From: Melitaea cinxia
Taxonomy: Eukaryota; Arthropoda; Insecta; Lepidoptera; Nymphalidae
DNA: 64,000 bases
Assembly: GCF_905220565.1 (NCBI RefSeq)
Contig: NC_059404.1
Span: forward strand, 16,396,472-16,460,471
Reading direction: 5' to 3'
Below the pieces are notes generated by a model. The model did no database searches. It was not told where the DNA came from and saw only the letters and a list, made by a program, of their open reading frames with translations. Within the stretch, counting starts at the first letter, position 1. Each line of letters starts with the position of its first letter. Shown here piece after piece: positions 22,647 through 34,422 of this stretch. Made by a program: the position numbers and the translations under genes.

Positions 22647-25600
22647 TGCGTGTTTTTTTTTTTTTTTTTATGACAAATAGGCAGGCATTTGACCACAATC
22701 TCACCTGATGTTAAGTGACGATGCGGTCGAAGGTGGAGCATGCCTGCCTAATAACAGCCTATTCACTCTGGGCTTGAAGGCACCCAGATTGTATCGTTCG
22801 GAAAACACAGACGCGGGCAACGAGTGCCATTCCTTAGCTGTGCGCATCAGGAAAGTAGAGCCAAAGCGTTTTGTGCGCGTGGGTGGCATATCGATGACAT
22901 AAGGATGGAACGATCGACCGCGCCTAGTGTCCCGATGGCGGAAGGTTGTTGGAGGAATTAGATCGTGCAATTCCTTCGCACACTCACCGAAATATATTCT
23001 GTAGAACACCGACAGACGAGCTACCCTACGCCGATGATCGAGACTCTGCAACTTAGTGTCTGTCAGAGTAGGGTCACCTATGAGTCTCTTAGCTCGTTTT
23101 TCCACCGAGTCCAAAGTTGCCAGTTGGTATTTGGCGGATCCATCCCAAAGATGGCAGCAATACTCCATACAAGACCGAACTTGTGATTGATACAGTTGAA
23201 GCAACTGTTCTGGAGTGAAGTAACGCCTGACCTTAGAGAGAATACCTAGTTTTTTTGCTGCAGTTTTTGCTTTGGACTCGATGTGTTGCCCAAAGTTCAG
23301 ATTGGACGATAGCTCTACACCGAGGAGCTGTAGGGAGTCGGTAATTTCCACAGAAACATCCCGGAAAGTCGGAGCTAGGTGTAAAGGGCTCCGTTTAGAG
23401 GAGAACACACACGCCTGTGTTTTTGTAGCGTTGAACGTGACCAGATTGGCATCGCCCCATTCGGAGACTGCCTGGAGGGCGACGTTCAAGCGGCTGACCA
23501 TATCCTTTCGACAAGACTGGATAACATCCTTACTAGCCCTTGCACTCGAAAAGTATCTATCCGTCACTGTGCTATCGTCAGCATACCCAAAGGTACCGGT
23601 GACGAGCAGATCGTTAATATGCAGCAGGAATAGGGTAGCGGACAAGACTTATCCCTGAGGAACACCGGCGTCGATAGCCTTTTGGTCCGACGAGTACCCG
23701 TCAAGGACAACTTGTATTGAACGTTCGCTCAGGAAGTCAGAAATCCAAATGCAAAGGCCAGGTGGAATACCATATGAAGGAAGCTTGCTTATAAGGCTCG
23801 CGTGCCAAACCCTGTCAAAGGCCTTCGAGATATCGAGAGACACGGCAAGTGCTTCGCCGTGTTTGTCAATGGCCTCACTCCATATATGTGTGGCATACAC
23901 TAGAAGGTCCCCAGTCGAACGGTGCTGGCGGAAACCGTACTGCCGGTCGCTGAGGAGATCGTTACCTTCCAAGTAGGCCAAGAGTTTGTTGTTCAGTACA
24001 CGTTCCATAGTCTTACAGAGTATGGACGTGAACAAGATGGGACGGTAATTGACAGGGTCTGCACGACTTTTTTGGGCACAGGCTGCACGTTGGCAAGCTT
24101 CCAAGACTTCGGCACTTTGCCAGTCTTAAGTGACAGGCGGTAAAGGCGTGTAGGAGGTGGAGACAACTCAGGGGCACATGTACGCAGGACTATCGCTGGT
24201 ATACCGTCCGGTCCGCTGGCCTTGTTCACGTCTAGAGTTTGCAGGATTTTAAGGATCTCTTTTTGGCGTATGCGTACTTCTGCCATAATGCAGTCAGCAC
24301 GAGTTGAGATTGGTGGAGCTTTTCCTGCAACATCCAGACGCGAGTTCTCAGCAAAAAGAGATGCAAACAAATCTGCTTTCTCCTTCGCAGAATGGGCCAG
24401 TGATCCATCGGTCCTCAGCAATGGTGGAAGTGACGGCCGACAAAAGTTAGATTCAACGGCTTTTGCCAGGGACCAAAACGCTTTGCTCCCAGAAGGGTAA
24501 GAAGCTAGTTTGGCCCCAATGCGGCTGATATGGTTGAATCTAGCCCTGCGTAACGTCCTTTTACATGACTTGGCGGCTTGGTTAAAAGCTTTCTTCAAAT
24601 TCCGAGAATTCGGAGACTTGCGCGTTCGAGCTTCAGCCCATGCAGTGTATGCCGACCGCTTTTTGGCTTCTGCACGATAGCAGTCCACATCAAACCATGG
24701 GCGAGCTTTTCCATTCGTCGCTACGTCAGAGTATGGTATAAAATATTCCATACCTTGGCGAATAACCGCGGTAATGGCTTCAGCGCAGCTCGACGGATCA
24801 TCAGAAGAAAAGCATGCCTCTCGCCAAGGATAGGACGAGAAAAAGTGACGCATCTCATCCCAATCCGCTGCCTTATATCGCCACACCCGTCTTGGGCCAC
24901 ATGGGGATTCTTCGGGTGGGGAACAGACGGATATTGATTTTACCAGACAGTGGTCAGAAGTACCCAGTGGTGCAGAAACTGTTATTGAGTACCTGTCTGG
25001 ATCAGTTGTTAAAAATAGGTCTAAGCAGTTGGCGGTATGAGTGTCTACGTCTGGTACCCTGGTAGCACAATTTACAAGCTGGGTGAGGTCCAGCGTCAAG
25101 GCTAGTTTACGCACTTCTCTCCCAGCATGGTCGGTCACTTGGTATGGGTACAGCCACTCCTGGTGGTGGGCGTTGAAGTCCCCCAGGATGACTAACTGTG
25201 CCGAAGGGTAACGCTCTCAAGCCTTATCCGCCATTAGGGTAAGATGGTCACATAACTGAGTTGTCTCCACGTCTCCACTGTGCGAACGGTAGACACAGGC
25301 ATACAGGATTTTCTCCTGTCCTGTGTCCACTAGAACCCATAGGATGGAGTAACTGGATGTCTCAAGGTGCTTAAGACGCTTGATGCAAATGTCATCACGG
25401 ACGTACACTCAGACTCCGGCACGAGGTATGAACCTGTGCTCCAGAGAATACCCGGGGTAGCTGAGGTACGCCGTGTCAGCCGGACATCTGATCTGCGTCT
25501 CAGTGAGGAACAGCAGCTGCGGTTTTTCTGTTTCTAGGTGGTGGTGGACAGATTCGAGATTGGAGTGCAGACCTCGGATGTTAGAGACGTGTACTTTCAG

Positions 25601-26190
25601 TGGGAGGACGTGCAGCCGCTGTGTATATCTTTTTTTATTCTTGTGTGCTTTCATGGGGAGTGAATAGGTGCTGGGGAACGCGAACTGGACGAGGCGGCAT
25701 CCTACCTACCAGGTGTCAGACTCAACACCGCCGCACAGAGGGAGCCTGACGCGGAGACCGCGGGGACGCCCGAGCCCCCCCAGAATGGCTACCTGGTCCT
25801 CCCTTCCAGTCGCCAACCGGCAAGGTAGATCATTCTGGGATTTTTCGTCAGGTGGCGGGGCAGCCTTTTACAGGTGGCTTTCCTGCTACTTGGGCCCCCA
25901 ACTTCCTACGGTCGGCCAGCGGCGGCACCGTGCCTCGGATCCCGCTACCCTCCGAAGCCAGGCACCCGATGCGGTAGTGATGAGCAGACAGAATCGGTCA
26001 CATAGAGTACCACAACTACCCAGACACATCCCCCAAATGGCTGCTCTGGGACCCGCCCCGGAACACGGCGATTGCCGTTTGGCGGCGCGACTTTACCCAG
26101 AGGGTGGTAATTAAGCCACGGCCGAAGCCTACCACCTCAAGAATTTTGTTGGCTCTTACGACAGGCCTTCTTGCCGGGCCGTAGGAAATT
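22647..26190 (-). mobile_element. Nearly complete non-LTR retrotransposon (Jockey/CR1-like LINE)
   Basis: On the minus strand the element runs from a GC-rich 5' leader (about 26190 to 25655) through a broken endonuclease/reverse transcriptase ORF to a 3' poly(A), seen as a plus-strand T run at about 22647-22665. The leader has the GC-rich character of lepidopteran LINE 5' regions. A family I repeat abuts the 5' end. I saw no clear target-site duplication, so the exact 5' boundary is uncertain. The clade call is from the overall protein pattern only. Confidence 0.85.
22701..25654 (-). pseudogene. LINE ORF2: endonuclease-reverse transcriptase, broken
   Basis: Read on the minus strand. An AP-type endonuclease begins near 25625, with GDFNAHH at about 25171-25190 and SDHCLV near 24955. 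The reverse transcriptase follows, with NKASGPDG near 24215, GVPQG near 23660 and the catalytic YADD at about 23573-23584. The C-terminal region carries the SLxHRR-type motif usual after the RT in this group. Breaks: in-frame stops at about 25409 and 25217 in the endonuclease and at 23649 just after GVPQG, plus a frameshift at about 24105-24135. The catalytic aspartates survive, so decay seems recent, but the copy cannot make a full protein. It terminates at 22701. No separate ORF1 with zinc knuckles is visible upstream. Confidence 0.85.
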
Positions 26191-26194
26191 GTAT

Positions 26195-26320
26195 TCTGTG
26201 TCAGGACAAAGGCAAACAAGCGTACGCTCACCTGATGGTAAGAGATTACCGTAGCTTATAGACGCCTACAATACCAGAAGCATCGAAAGCGCGTTGCCGA
26301 CCCAATCCCCAATCCCCCCC
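26195..26320 (-). repeat. Family I fragment at the LINE 5' end
   Basis: GGCAAACAAGCGTACGCTCACC near 26210 and a C-run at 26316-26327; directly adjacent to the LINE 5' leader. Confidence 0.66.
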
Positions 26321-26329
26321 CCCCCCCGG

Positions 26330-26575
26330 AATTGAGATCTGACAAGTACTTTTTGAGTTATCGCTAATAATTCGTATTTACTTGACTATTTTTTCGTCAA
26401 TCTAGGTTATTATAACCTCATAACTTTTAACTGGGTAAACAACAAAAGCCTGCGCTTTCCATGTAGTCTCCCATTCGAAATTGATCGAGATCTGACTACT
26501 GCTTTTTGAGTTACGTCTAATAATGCGCTTACTTGACTATTTTTTCGTGTACTTACGTCGTATTACTGGTCCACA
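26330..26575 (-). repeat. Family H, internal tandem fragment
   Basis: Minus-strand H interior, present twice (about 26335-26400 and 26490-26560; each has GAGATCTGAC and TTACTTGACTATTTTTTCG). No terminal motifs remain. Confidence 0.65.
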
Positions 26576-27050
26576 AACACAATTATTTATCCTTGAATAA
26601 CAATCTTCATGAGAAATATAGTACATTTAATAAATACGGTACAATGTTTGTTTAGGACTCTGTCAATTTTGTACCCTTTCACCTAGAACATAGTTTATAT
26701 CGTTTGATGTTATATTTTCATAATATTTAATTGGATCAGCGCGACTTCAAACGGGTTGATAATTCAAATTGTCTCACAAGCTATTCTTTACTCTGTGAAT
26801 CAATTTTATGGTAACTTTTACACATAGTAGAGCAGGATACTATTTTATTATTTAGGATTTTCCAATTTTTAATACTATGTGAGTTTTTGTTTTTACATTA
26901 TTGGACATACTAGGATACTATGGATGCAGAAAAACCGTAATGATACCAACATATTAGTTCTTTCAACTATTCATTTATTTAAAATAATGTCTCTTAATAG
27001 TACTTAAAATAGGATTGAATAATTGATTTTGTTTTGTTTTATATTATTGA
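26576..27050. other. AT-rich, no gene seen
   Basis: No recognised repeat. Confidence 0.55.
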
Positions 27051-27190
27051 CTAGCTGTGCTCGCGACTTAGTTTGCGTGGAATTTACCAAAAATGTTATT
27101 TTTCAAAAAGAAAACAAGATCAGTATACAACTTTTTTCAAATTAATTCAAAATTTCAAGCAATTTTTCTAAGCTAATAATGTTAAATGTA
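27051..27190 (-). mobile_element. Helitron-like terminus, minus strand
   Basis: CTAGCTGTGCTCGCGACTTAG at 27051-27071 then GTGGAATTT matches the reverse of the D 3' end. The interior decays within about 130 bp. Confidence 0.6.
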
Positions 27191-28053
27191 TGAATCAAGT
27201 ACAGTGTAAATCTGAAAAAAAAAATCGTTCCACACAACGAGGTCGTAAAAGAAAACGTGTCCCACGAGCGCTGCCGTCAAGCAGCAACCAACATATTCAG
27301 GCCTGGCAAGTTTAACTCTTTATTTCTATTACACGGTGAAACTTTTTTAGTCACAGAACCGTTCAGTTAAATATTCATATTGTTTTATTTAATAACGTAA
27401 AAAACTGCTACTTACGAGTGTCGTAAGGAAAATAAAAACAAACTTATAACTACAAAACTTTTTCATAAAATAAAAATCTTGATAACATAAATCTCTCATA
27501 AATGTATAATAATTGTATATACTCATCACTTCAGCCTTTGGCAGTCCACTGTTGGACATAGGCCTCCCCAAGTTTGCGCCAGACATCCCGGTTTTCCGCA
27601 ATCCTCATCCACCCTACACCGGCAATCTTATGTAGATCGTCGGTCCAACGGTGTACTCAATATTTATTAATTTATATCATATAAATTAAAAAAAAAAGTT
27701 TCCTTGAAAAATCAACGACCCCCACTAAATTTAGTGTCGAAAGTCAAAAATAAGACAAAGCAGCACAAATTAACGCCTAAGCCACGATAAACATATACTT
27801 ATATGGCCTATAACATTAGTTATGTGATCGAAACTCAGATATAGTCTATCAGCCAGTGCCTACGCGTTGTCTGTTAATTAAAAGTTTAATATAGTTAAGA
27901 ATCAACCCAATTAAATTAGTTTACCAAAGAAGTACTTCGAAGTAGGCTTTACCGTCTGTAAGAGGCCGATAAGACCGATGAACTTGAGGTGTAATCACGT
28001 AAGCTGGCGTATCATCCGTGGCCTTCTCTTGGATAATCAAAAATCAATATATA
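27191..28053. other. AT-rich, LINE tail only
   Basis: Holds the LINE tail at 27525-27656; the rest shows no known repeat. Confidence 0.5.
27525..27656 (-). mobile_element. LINE 3'-end fragment, same type as at 32215-32531
   Basis: The minus strand matches the end of the copy at 32215-32531, including the tract encoding DDLHKIAGVGWMRIAE and the GAGGCCTATGTCCA tail. It is 5' truncated at about 27656. Confidence 0.75.
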
Positions 28054-28239
28054 ATCTACGTATATATTACTATTGCAATGACGGAAGATGTATATTCTTT
28101 TGTTAAAATGGATATATAGTCAAAAATTACTGAACCAATTTAAAAGAAAAAAGTCTCAAAGAAGATTATGTCTCAACATGAGAACGGCTCAGCCAAAATC
28201 ATATAACCTAAACGGACGAAGCCGCGAGTGTAAAGCTAG
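28054..28239 (+). mobile_element. Helitron-like element D6, short and diverged
   Basis: Ends CGGACGAAGCCGCGAGTG then TAAAGCTAG|T; the interior contains only CGGCTCAGCCAAAATCATATA of the expected block. Confidence 0.62.
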
Positions 28240-28379
28240 TTGCTTAGAATATTAATAAAATGCCACAAACTATAGAATCAACATGAAGTCGACACGAATT
28301 ATTTAAACATAGGTATGTCGTAATATTACTAATTAATTTCAAACGATAATATTCATATAATCATTACCATTATTCTTAT

Positions 28380-28545
28380 CATCATCATATCAGCTCACGG
28401 ACGCCCACTGCTGAGTATAAGCCTCCCCTAATGCTTTCCACGACGGTCCTGCGCAGCAAGTATCCAGCGGCTTCCCGCGACCCTGACCAGATCGTCGGTC
28501 CACCTCGTAGGGGGCCTGCCGACAATGCGGCGCCCGGTAATATTA
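28380..28545 (-). mobile_element. Related LINE 3'-end fragment
   Basis: The minus strand encodes a degenerate RWTDDLV-type ending and finishes with a GATGATGA tail (plus-strand ATCATCATAT). It is a second LINE subfamily, more diverged than the copy at 27525-27656. Confidence 0.65.
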
Positions 28546-28946
28546 CGATAATATTCATTATTTATAATTACACAAATATTTTGACTAAAGAAATCGAGGT
28601 CTAAAAAAACGCTTTGAAGTCTTTTTAGCTTTTGTTCTTTTTGTTATTTGTTGTCGCCGTCTCCAACTTTTAAGTACGCAAATTGTATACAAACTAAAAA
28701 TATATTGTACCTATACATATTAAAGAATACAGCAGAAGAGAACTAAAACTACCTTAGATAGTATAAAATACATGTTGTATTATAAAATTTAAATTTACGC
28801 GACTTGCGATCTTACCCGCGAAGCATTTCCGGTAAGCATAAGGTTGTCGCCTGATCTGAAACATTTAGTATTATGAGTACACGTACTTACTATACTTTAG
28901 GTTTTTACACTATCGAGAAACTAAGCTGGTTTTTTTATCTATCTAT
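28546..28946. other. AT-rich, no gene seen
   Basis: No recognised repeat. Confidence 0.55.
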
Positions 28947-29035
28947 TCTGCCTGTAACAACCCACTGCTGGGCATAGCATCGCTATCCATACAGGAGGAA
29001 GGTTGAAGTTTAATCTGTCATCAGGTTTTTAATTT
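28947..29035 (-). mobile_element. SINE family B, short 3'-end fragment
   Basis: Plus-strand CCTGTAACAACCCACTGCTGG is the diverged family 3' end; the rest is lost. Confidence 0.5.
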
Positions 29036-29052
29036 TTATACAACTACCTACT

Positions 29053-29265
29053 GGGGATGGGGTCGCGCTTGCGATGCTTCTGTTGTTATAGACGTCTATA
29101 ATCTACGGCAATCGCTTACCATCACGTGAGCCGTATGCTTGTTTGCCGATATAGTTACATAAAAAAACCTACTAGCCTATCCGCAATCCCCCCCCCCCTC
29201 CCCAGGAGCTCTGGTCACCTTACTTGCCAACAGGAACACAACACTGTTTGAAAACAGTATTACAA
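29053..29265. repeat. Family I fragments, plus and minus joined
   Basis: 29053-29165 is the plus-strand 3' half (GCTTACCATCACGTGAGCC). 29166-29265 is the minus-strand 5' half with a C-run and AGGAGCTCTGG. Two insertions or an inversion. Confidence 0.65.
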
Positions 29266-29754
29266 GTATTTTTTTATAATATTTTTTATATTTGTTTAAA
29301 CTACATTTTAATGACAAAAACCCTGCATTATTTGTAAACTCGCATTTTTGTTAGTTTTTAGTGATTGTAAAATCCAAAATCAAATTAGATACTAATTTGT
29401 TTTTCCATTTTTGATTTTAAGGTTAAAATAGTATATTTTATAAATGTTAATTTTTTAATTACTTACTGTATTCAAACGAAGGAATATTGTAAGCCCTAGG
29501 CTATTACAATATTATGCTACACTGTTCCCCGAGGCTTAGCTCGTTTATTTTCATACTTCGTGTAACTTTCTTTTCTTGTTTACCTTTTTAAAAATATTCA
29601 AAAGTGCTTGAAAATGCATGTATAAATTTTAATGAAATGTGTAAAGAATAGTGTAAATATTAGCTTTATATACACTATAAAGATACCAAGAGTAAAATGT
29701 ACATGAAGCTAGTAATTCTGATAAAGCCTCTAAGCCTAAACTAGTAATTACTTG
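29266..29754. other. AT-rich, no gene seen
   Basis: No recognised repeat. Confidence 0.55.
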
Positions 29755-30040
29755 AGGTGAAATGGCAGCCGCTTAGCGAAGAGTGTCAAGTGTTATTTAG
29801 TTTTTGATACAGGACTGGGTTGCGGAATCGATTCCCACATTAATCTTGTTTTGATATATGTATTTATTTATTTACATATAAGTAAGTTTTATTTGTAATA
29901 TGGATTTATCGAAAAAATATATATTTAGCTATACCACTCGGCTGTTACCTATAACACAAACATTAACTTGCTTACTTTAGGAACAGACGACCGTGTGTGC
30001 TAAAGATATTTATTTAAGATATTTTATACTGATATTTGCT
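29755..30040 (+). mobile_element. SINE family C, diverged copy
   Basis: B box region CGGAATCGATTCCC near 29825 and the family end AGGAACAGACGACCGTGTGTG at about 29979-29999. Confidence 0.6.
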
Positions 30041-31636
30041 CATTATTCATTATTATTATTGTATTTTATGGAATATCGCGTGACCACAGCACGTTGTTAG
30101 ATAAATTTTCATTTCGTTTTAACTGAAAGATAATATATTCACACAGTAAAGTAAATAAACGATTAACAGTAGCAACTCAGAATACAAAGTGTTATCATAC
30201 ACCCATACGACAGAAGGAGTGAGCTTTATAGCAAACCAGTTATTCTATCGTTTAGCATATTGTATTTGACTTATATACAAAGAAACGACTTCGACTGATT
30301 TTTTTTTTTATATATGTTACCTCAAACTTTTTGCTGGAGATATCGTTTTATTTATTTATTCAAAAGCTGTTACTACACCAGGAGTGTGGTACGTTTTAAT
30401 TTAACATTTCGGTATTTAATATCTACTTCTTACTGATAACATTTAAATTACAACCGTAACAAAAATGGCCATAAAATGTTAATGAGACCGTTACACAGGG
30501 TAATGAATTAACCCTTTAAGTAACGGTAATCGAGGTGCGAAAGCAATGAAAATAAACTGAAGGTAATTAAACTGAGTACTGTAACACAAAATTATTTTTT
30601 ATTATTTTACAAATTCAACCGCTTTCGTGTATGGGTGCGTGAAGCGGCGTATTTTGGTTATTTGGGTCAAAATTACATTTTTTATTTACGGTTAAATGTT
30701 ATGGACTTTTCATTAAAACGGTCGGAAATTAAAACGTTTATCGAGATAAGATTGTCTCATATCGCAAGAAGGACATTTTTAAAAGTTCATAAATAACTAA
30801 CACTATCTTTCCACCGTGGCTTTGTGCACGTGAACTGTACATTTTTAATTGTTCCATTTTCTCCCGTTATAATATAACCTACGATACTCTGTAATAACTT
30901 AGTATTCTCCTGGTATAAGAATTTTAAAAACAGATCAAGTAGTTTTTGAGTTTATTCGTTATTAACAAATAATAATAAATAAAAAACAAAAGTCCTAAAA
31001 TCTCTTCATAATAAGTCTGTAATAAATCTTTTGAAAGTCTGTTTCAGTAACAAATAAATAAGTCGACAAGATTTGTAAATAATCTTCGTTCAAACTTCTC
31101 GGAGTTAGTCTAAAACCTATATCTAAAGTGTATTACAAATTCGTTTCTGTTTGAATACTAATGTAAATACTTCATTAAAACTAAAGGTTATTTGATAGAC
31201 AAATAACTATCCGACTGAAATGTTACCCATTTGAAAATCGAACTGTCACTTGAAAGTGACAGTAACCTTTAAACAGTGATGTTTAAAGGTTGCCGTCTTC
31301 TGTTACCAACTTCGCAAAAAAAAACAGTAAGCTATTTCAAATTCGTGAAAAATGATTTTACATAATACTAATGACTCGCCCTGATTTCATACGAGAACTT
31401 CGAAAACGGATGAGGTTTTCAATTCGATTGTATTTCTTATTTTTATTTACTTTATAACTTTTTAATACGTGTAACAATTTTGATGGTATTTTAATCGTAA
31501 GCTGTTGCTACTCGTGTGGTCTCAATTAAATGTAGTAGAGATATTGTAAGTAAGTAGTTACAAATGGTAAGTAGTTATTACAAGTAAAATGAAAGACTTA
31601 TTTATGAACTAAGAATACAGTATTTTTTATGCAACT
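30041..31636. other. 1.6-kb AT-rich stretch, no gene
   Basis: Contains the paired hairpins at 31243-31291 and a weak minus-strand H end near 30290-30350. Confidence 0.55.
31243..31291. other. Two adjacent hairpins
   Basis: CTGTCACTT/AAGTGACAG with a 2-nt loop (31243-31262), then AACCTTTAAACA/TGTTTAAAGGTT with a 4-nt loop (31264-31291). Role unknown. Confidence 0.55.
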
Positions 31637-31845
31637 AGGTCGGCAAACAAGCGTACGGTTCACCTGAGCAGTGTAAGCGATTACTATAGCTTAAAGACGC
31701 TTGCAACATCAGAAGCATCGCAAGCGCCTTGCCGACCCTATCCCCAATCTCCTCTGAAAGCTCCAGTCACCTTACTCACCACAGGAAACAACACTGCTTG
31801 AAAGCAGTATTCTTTAGTAGTAATTTTCTGTAAAGTATGTCTGTG
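31637..31845 (-). repeat. Dispersed repeat family I, minus-strand copy
   Basis: Starts GGTCGGCAAACAAGCGTACG and passes through GAAGCATCGCAAGCGCC. Confidence 0.7.
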
Positions 31846-32214
31846 ATACTGTGTATTGCAAGAGAGATATTATGAGACAACATACTGCGTCTGACATAAT
31901 CTGTGATAGATATCACGAGCATACGTTATCCGCTTTTAGCCGGGTCGTGTACGAAACATTATTCGTAATAAGCATAAAAGACGAGACGAAATTATTTTTA
32001 GTTTCATACGAAAGTGAACACAAATGACACGTAAATTTAAGTCATACGATTTTTGAATTGTATTTATTTTACTTAGTGACATTATTTCTGTTTTTACACT
32101 TATAATGTTATTATTTGTTTTAGAAACCATATCGTGTTTTGCTTAGAAATACAAACATCAATATATTGTAGTCTACAATAAATACTAAGTGAACTAAACT
32201 ATAACTCTCAAAGA
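31846..32214. other. AT-rich, no gene seen
   Basis: The ORF at 31936-32130 is unsupported. Confidence 0.5.
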
Positions 32215-32531
32215 TAGGATTAAAAATGAGACTATCTGCGAGAGAACGAAAGTAACCGACATAGCCCACAGAATTAGCAAGTTAAAGTGGCAGTGGGCTG
32301 GTCATCTGTGTCGCAGGACCGATGGCCGTTGGAGTAGGTCCTGGAGTGGTGACCGCGTCTTGGTAAACGCAGTGTGGGACGTCCTCCGGCCCGTTGGACC
32401 GACGATCTACGTAAGATTGCCGGTGTAGGCTGGATGAGGATTGCGGAAGACCGGGATGTGTGGCGCGAGCTTGGGGAGGCCTATGTCCAGCAGTAGACTG
32501 TAATAGGCTGAGCTGGCTGACTGACTGACTG
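32215..32531 (+). mobile_element. 3' end of a LINE (endonuclease-reverse transcriptase type), CTGA-tailed
   Basis: Translation gives the C-terminal pattern KLKWQWAGHL then CRRTDGRW, with a frameshifted W-T-D-D-L-R-K-I-A-G-V-G-W-M-R segment, a familiar ending of lepidopteran LINE ORF2 proteins. The element closes with GGCCTATGTCCAGCAG and a (CTGA)n tail at 32516-32531. The same final bases occur at the 3' end of retroposon family A, so this LINE is a candidate partner for A. Confidence 0.75.
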
Positions 32532-33102
32532 AACTAAACTATCTGAATTGTCGTAAATGCCTTGTTTTTTGTTTGACGACGTATTAATTTAACGGAGCAA
32601 AGAGGTGGCTGTGATTGCAAACGTGTCTCATAACAAATATTTCTATTATAGATTGGCCATAGAGATGTTTGATCGCCTGAGCGTTCGCGCTTGTTTTGTG
32701 TTTCTGAAGACACTAGAAAATCCAACCGAGGGTCATTAAGTATGAACTCTTTATTTATTTATGAGAAAGCTTAAAGAGGAAGGTAATATTATTTACTTTA
32801 TAACTGATTGGAAAATATATAGGTATATTTAACATATATAAAAGTGATTGATTCGTGTGTTCGCTCAGCTCTGTGACAGCTGAGGCGCGAAGATGAATAT
32901 TGAAGAGGAACAGGCTCTTATTGCGACTCTTTGAACTCACCCGCTATTTGATAATTGATTCTCGTGAATCAATGTTGTGAATAAATTAAAAATAAAAAAC
33001 GTTTTAATAGACAAGCTTTTATTTCAACTATCCTAAAAAGTCTCATATAAACTTTTCCTTTCAAAATTTTACTATCAAGGTATAAAATCATTACACAGTT
33101 TA
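32532..33102. other. AT-rich, no gene seen
   Basis: Two short minus-strand ORFs (32534-32940) without recognisable content; 32850-32945 is less AT-rich. Confidence 0.5.
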
Positions 33103-33409
33103 TCTATACAAATAAATAAAATTGTAGTGTCTGTTTGTAATATTAAAATAACCGCTTTTTACTAAATGAAAATGGATATACACGGTACATATACCAAAAC
33201 AACATTTTTTTTAATTTCTTACTGTCTGTCTGTCTGTTTGTTTGTTCCGGCTAATCTCTGAAACTTGACTTTCACTAGCAGATAGCTGATGCTATAAGGA
33301 GTGACTTAGGCTACTTTTATTTTAGAAATGTATTTATTTTATAACTCTGCGAACTGAACAATAACTTTTTTGTTAAATTCCACGCGTACGAAGTCGCGGG
33401 CGCAGCTAG
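33103..33409 (+). mobile_element. Non-autonomous Helitron D2
   Basis: A|TCTATACAAATAAATAAA start and GTCGCGGGCGCAGCTAG|T end. A short deletion follows CTCTGAAAC relative to D1. Confidence 0.82.
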
Positions 33410-33631
33410 TATGATATAAAAGCTTATCGGGTGATTTAATTAGTAATACTTACTTAGTTTAAAACTTTTAAAAATTAAAATCAATCAGATCAACTTATTT
33501 AATTTCCTTGTTTGTCTACATATATAAATCTCTCATATTATTATTACATGACATGTCTGCCATTTTGTATTTAGAGTAAGGCTATTTAACGAGTTACTTT
33601 ATTTACACAACTTATTTTACTTTCGTTGTAG

Positions 33632-34010
33632 CTATGCGAACCCTTTCATTTGATACCCATATTGTAGGAAATCCTCAACTCAGTCCGCAATCTTTAGAAG
33701 TCCGCCATATTGGTTTTAGGGCAAAGCAAATTTATTTTTCGTATTCTGCTTAGCAAGCCTTTTTTTTGATACCTACACTGTAGGAAAGCATTATAACTTA
33801 GTTCACGATATTTTACAAGACTGCCATATTGAATTTAGAGTAACATCGCTTTATTTTTAAATTTGGTCTCAGCAAGTCCATTTATTTAATACCCATACTG
33901 TAGGAGTGCTTTAAAAATAAGTAGTTATCTTCATAAGTCCGCAATATTGGATGCCACCTACTTAAAAATCACTCTCAACAAGCCCTTTCATTTGATACCA
34001 ATGTTATTAA
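33632..34010 (+). repeat. Degenerate tandem repeat, about 115-bp period
   Basis: Four diverged units begin near 33632, 33750, 33866 and 33973, each carrying a form of CAAGCCCTTTCATTTGATACC and ACTGTAGGAA. Includes CCATATTG-type motifs between units. Confidence 0.65.
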
Positions 34011-34411
34011 ATAACATTAAAAATAAGTATTCCGCCAACTTTACCTTTCCGCCATGTTAGATTTATAAACATGTCACATAGCGACATGCATTGTCATTCA
34101 TAATAAACGTGTATATAAAATTTCAGCTCTTTCGGTTAAAGGTAATTGCTCCAAAATTGAGTTGCAAGATCATAAATACTTTAAATACATACTTTTATTG
34201 CAAGTTAAACGAAACCTTTTAAAATTGCTTTTTGTGCGTGTGTATTTTAGTAAAATAACAAATTTGTTGTCACATTTCTTTGAGAATGAAAAAGTTAACC
34301 ATAGTGGTATCGATCTTTTTAAATAACCTTTGACATTATGCTTATTATGTCTTACGTAGTACTCTGTATATTTGACATTTCAAAATGAAATACGGAAAAT
34401 TAAGCTCCCTT
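34011..34411. other. AT-rich, no gene seen
   Basis: Follows the degenerate tandem repeat; may be its outer part. Confidence 0.45.
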
Positions 34412-34422
34412 ATCATTAAGTG

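Noticed and set aside
23272..24937. Several plus-strand ORFs of 75-128 codons
   Set aside because: Shadows of the LINE reverse transcriptase and endonuclease on the opposite strand.
25668..26114. 148-codon plus-strand ORF rich in arginine and proline
   Set aside because: Antisense to the GC-rich 5' leader of the minus-strand LINE.
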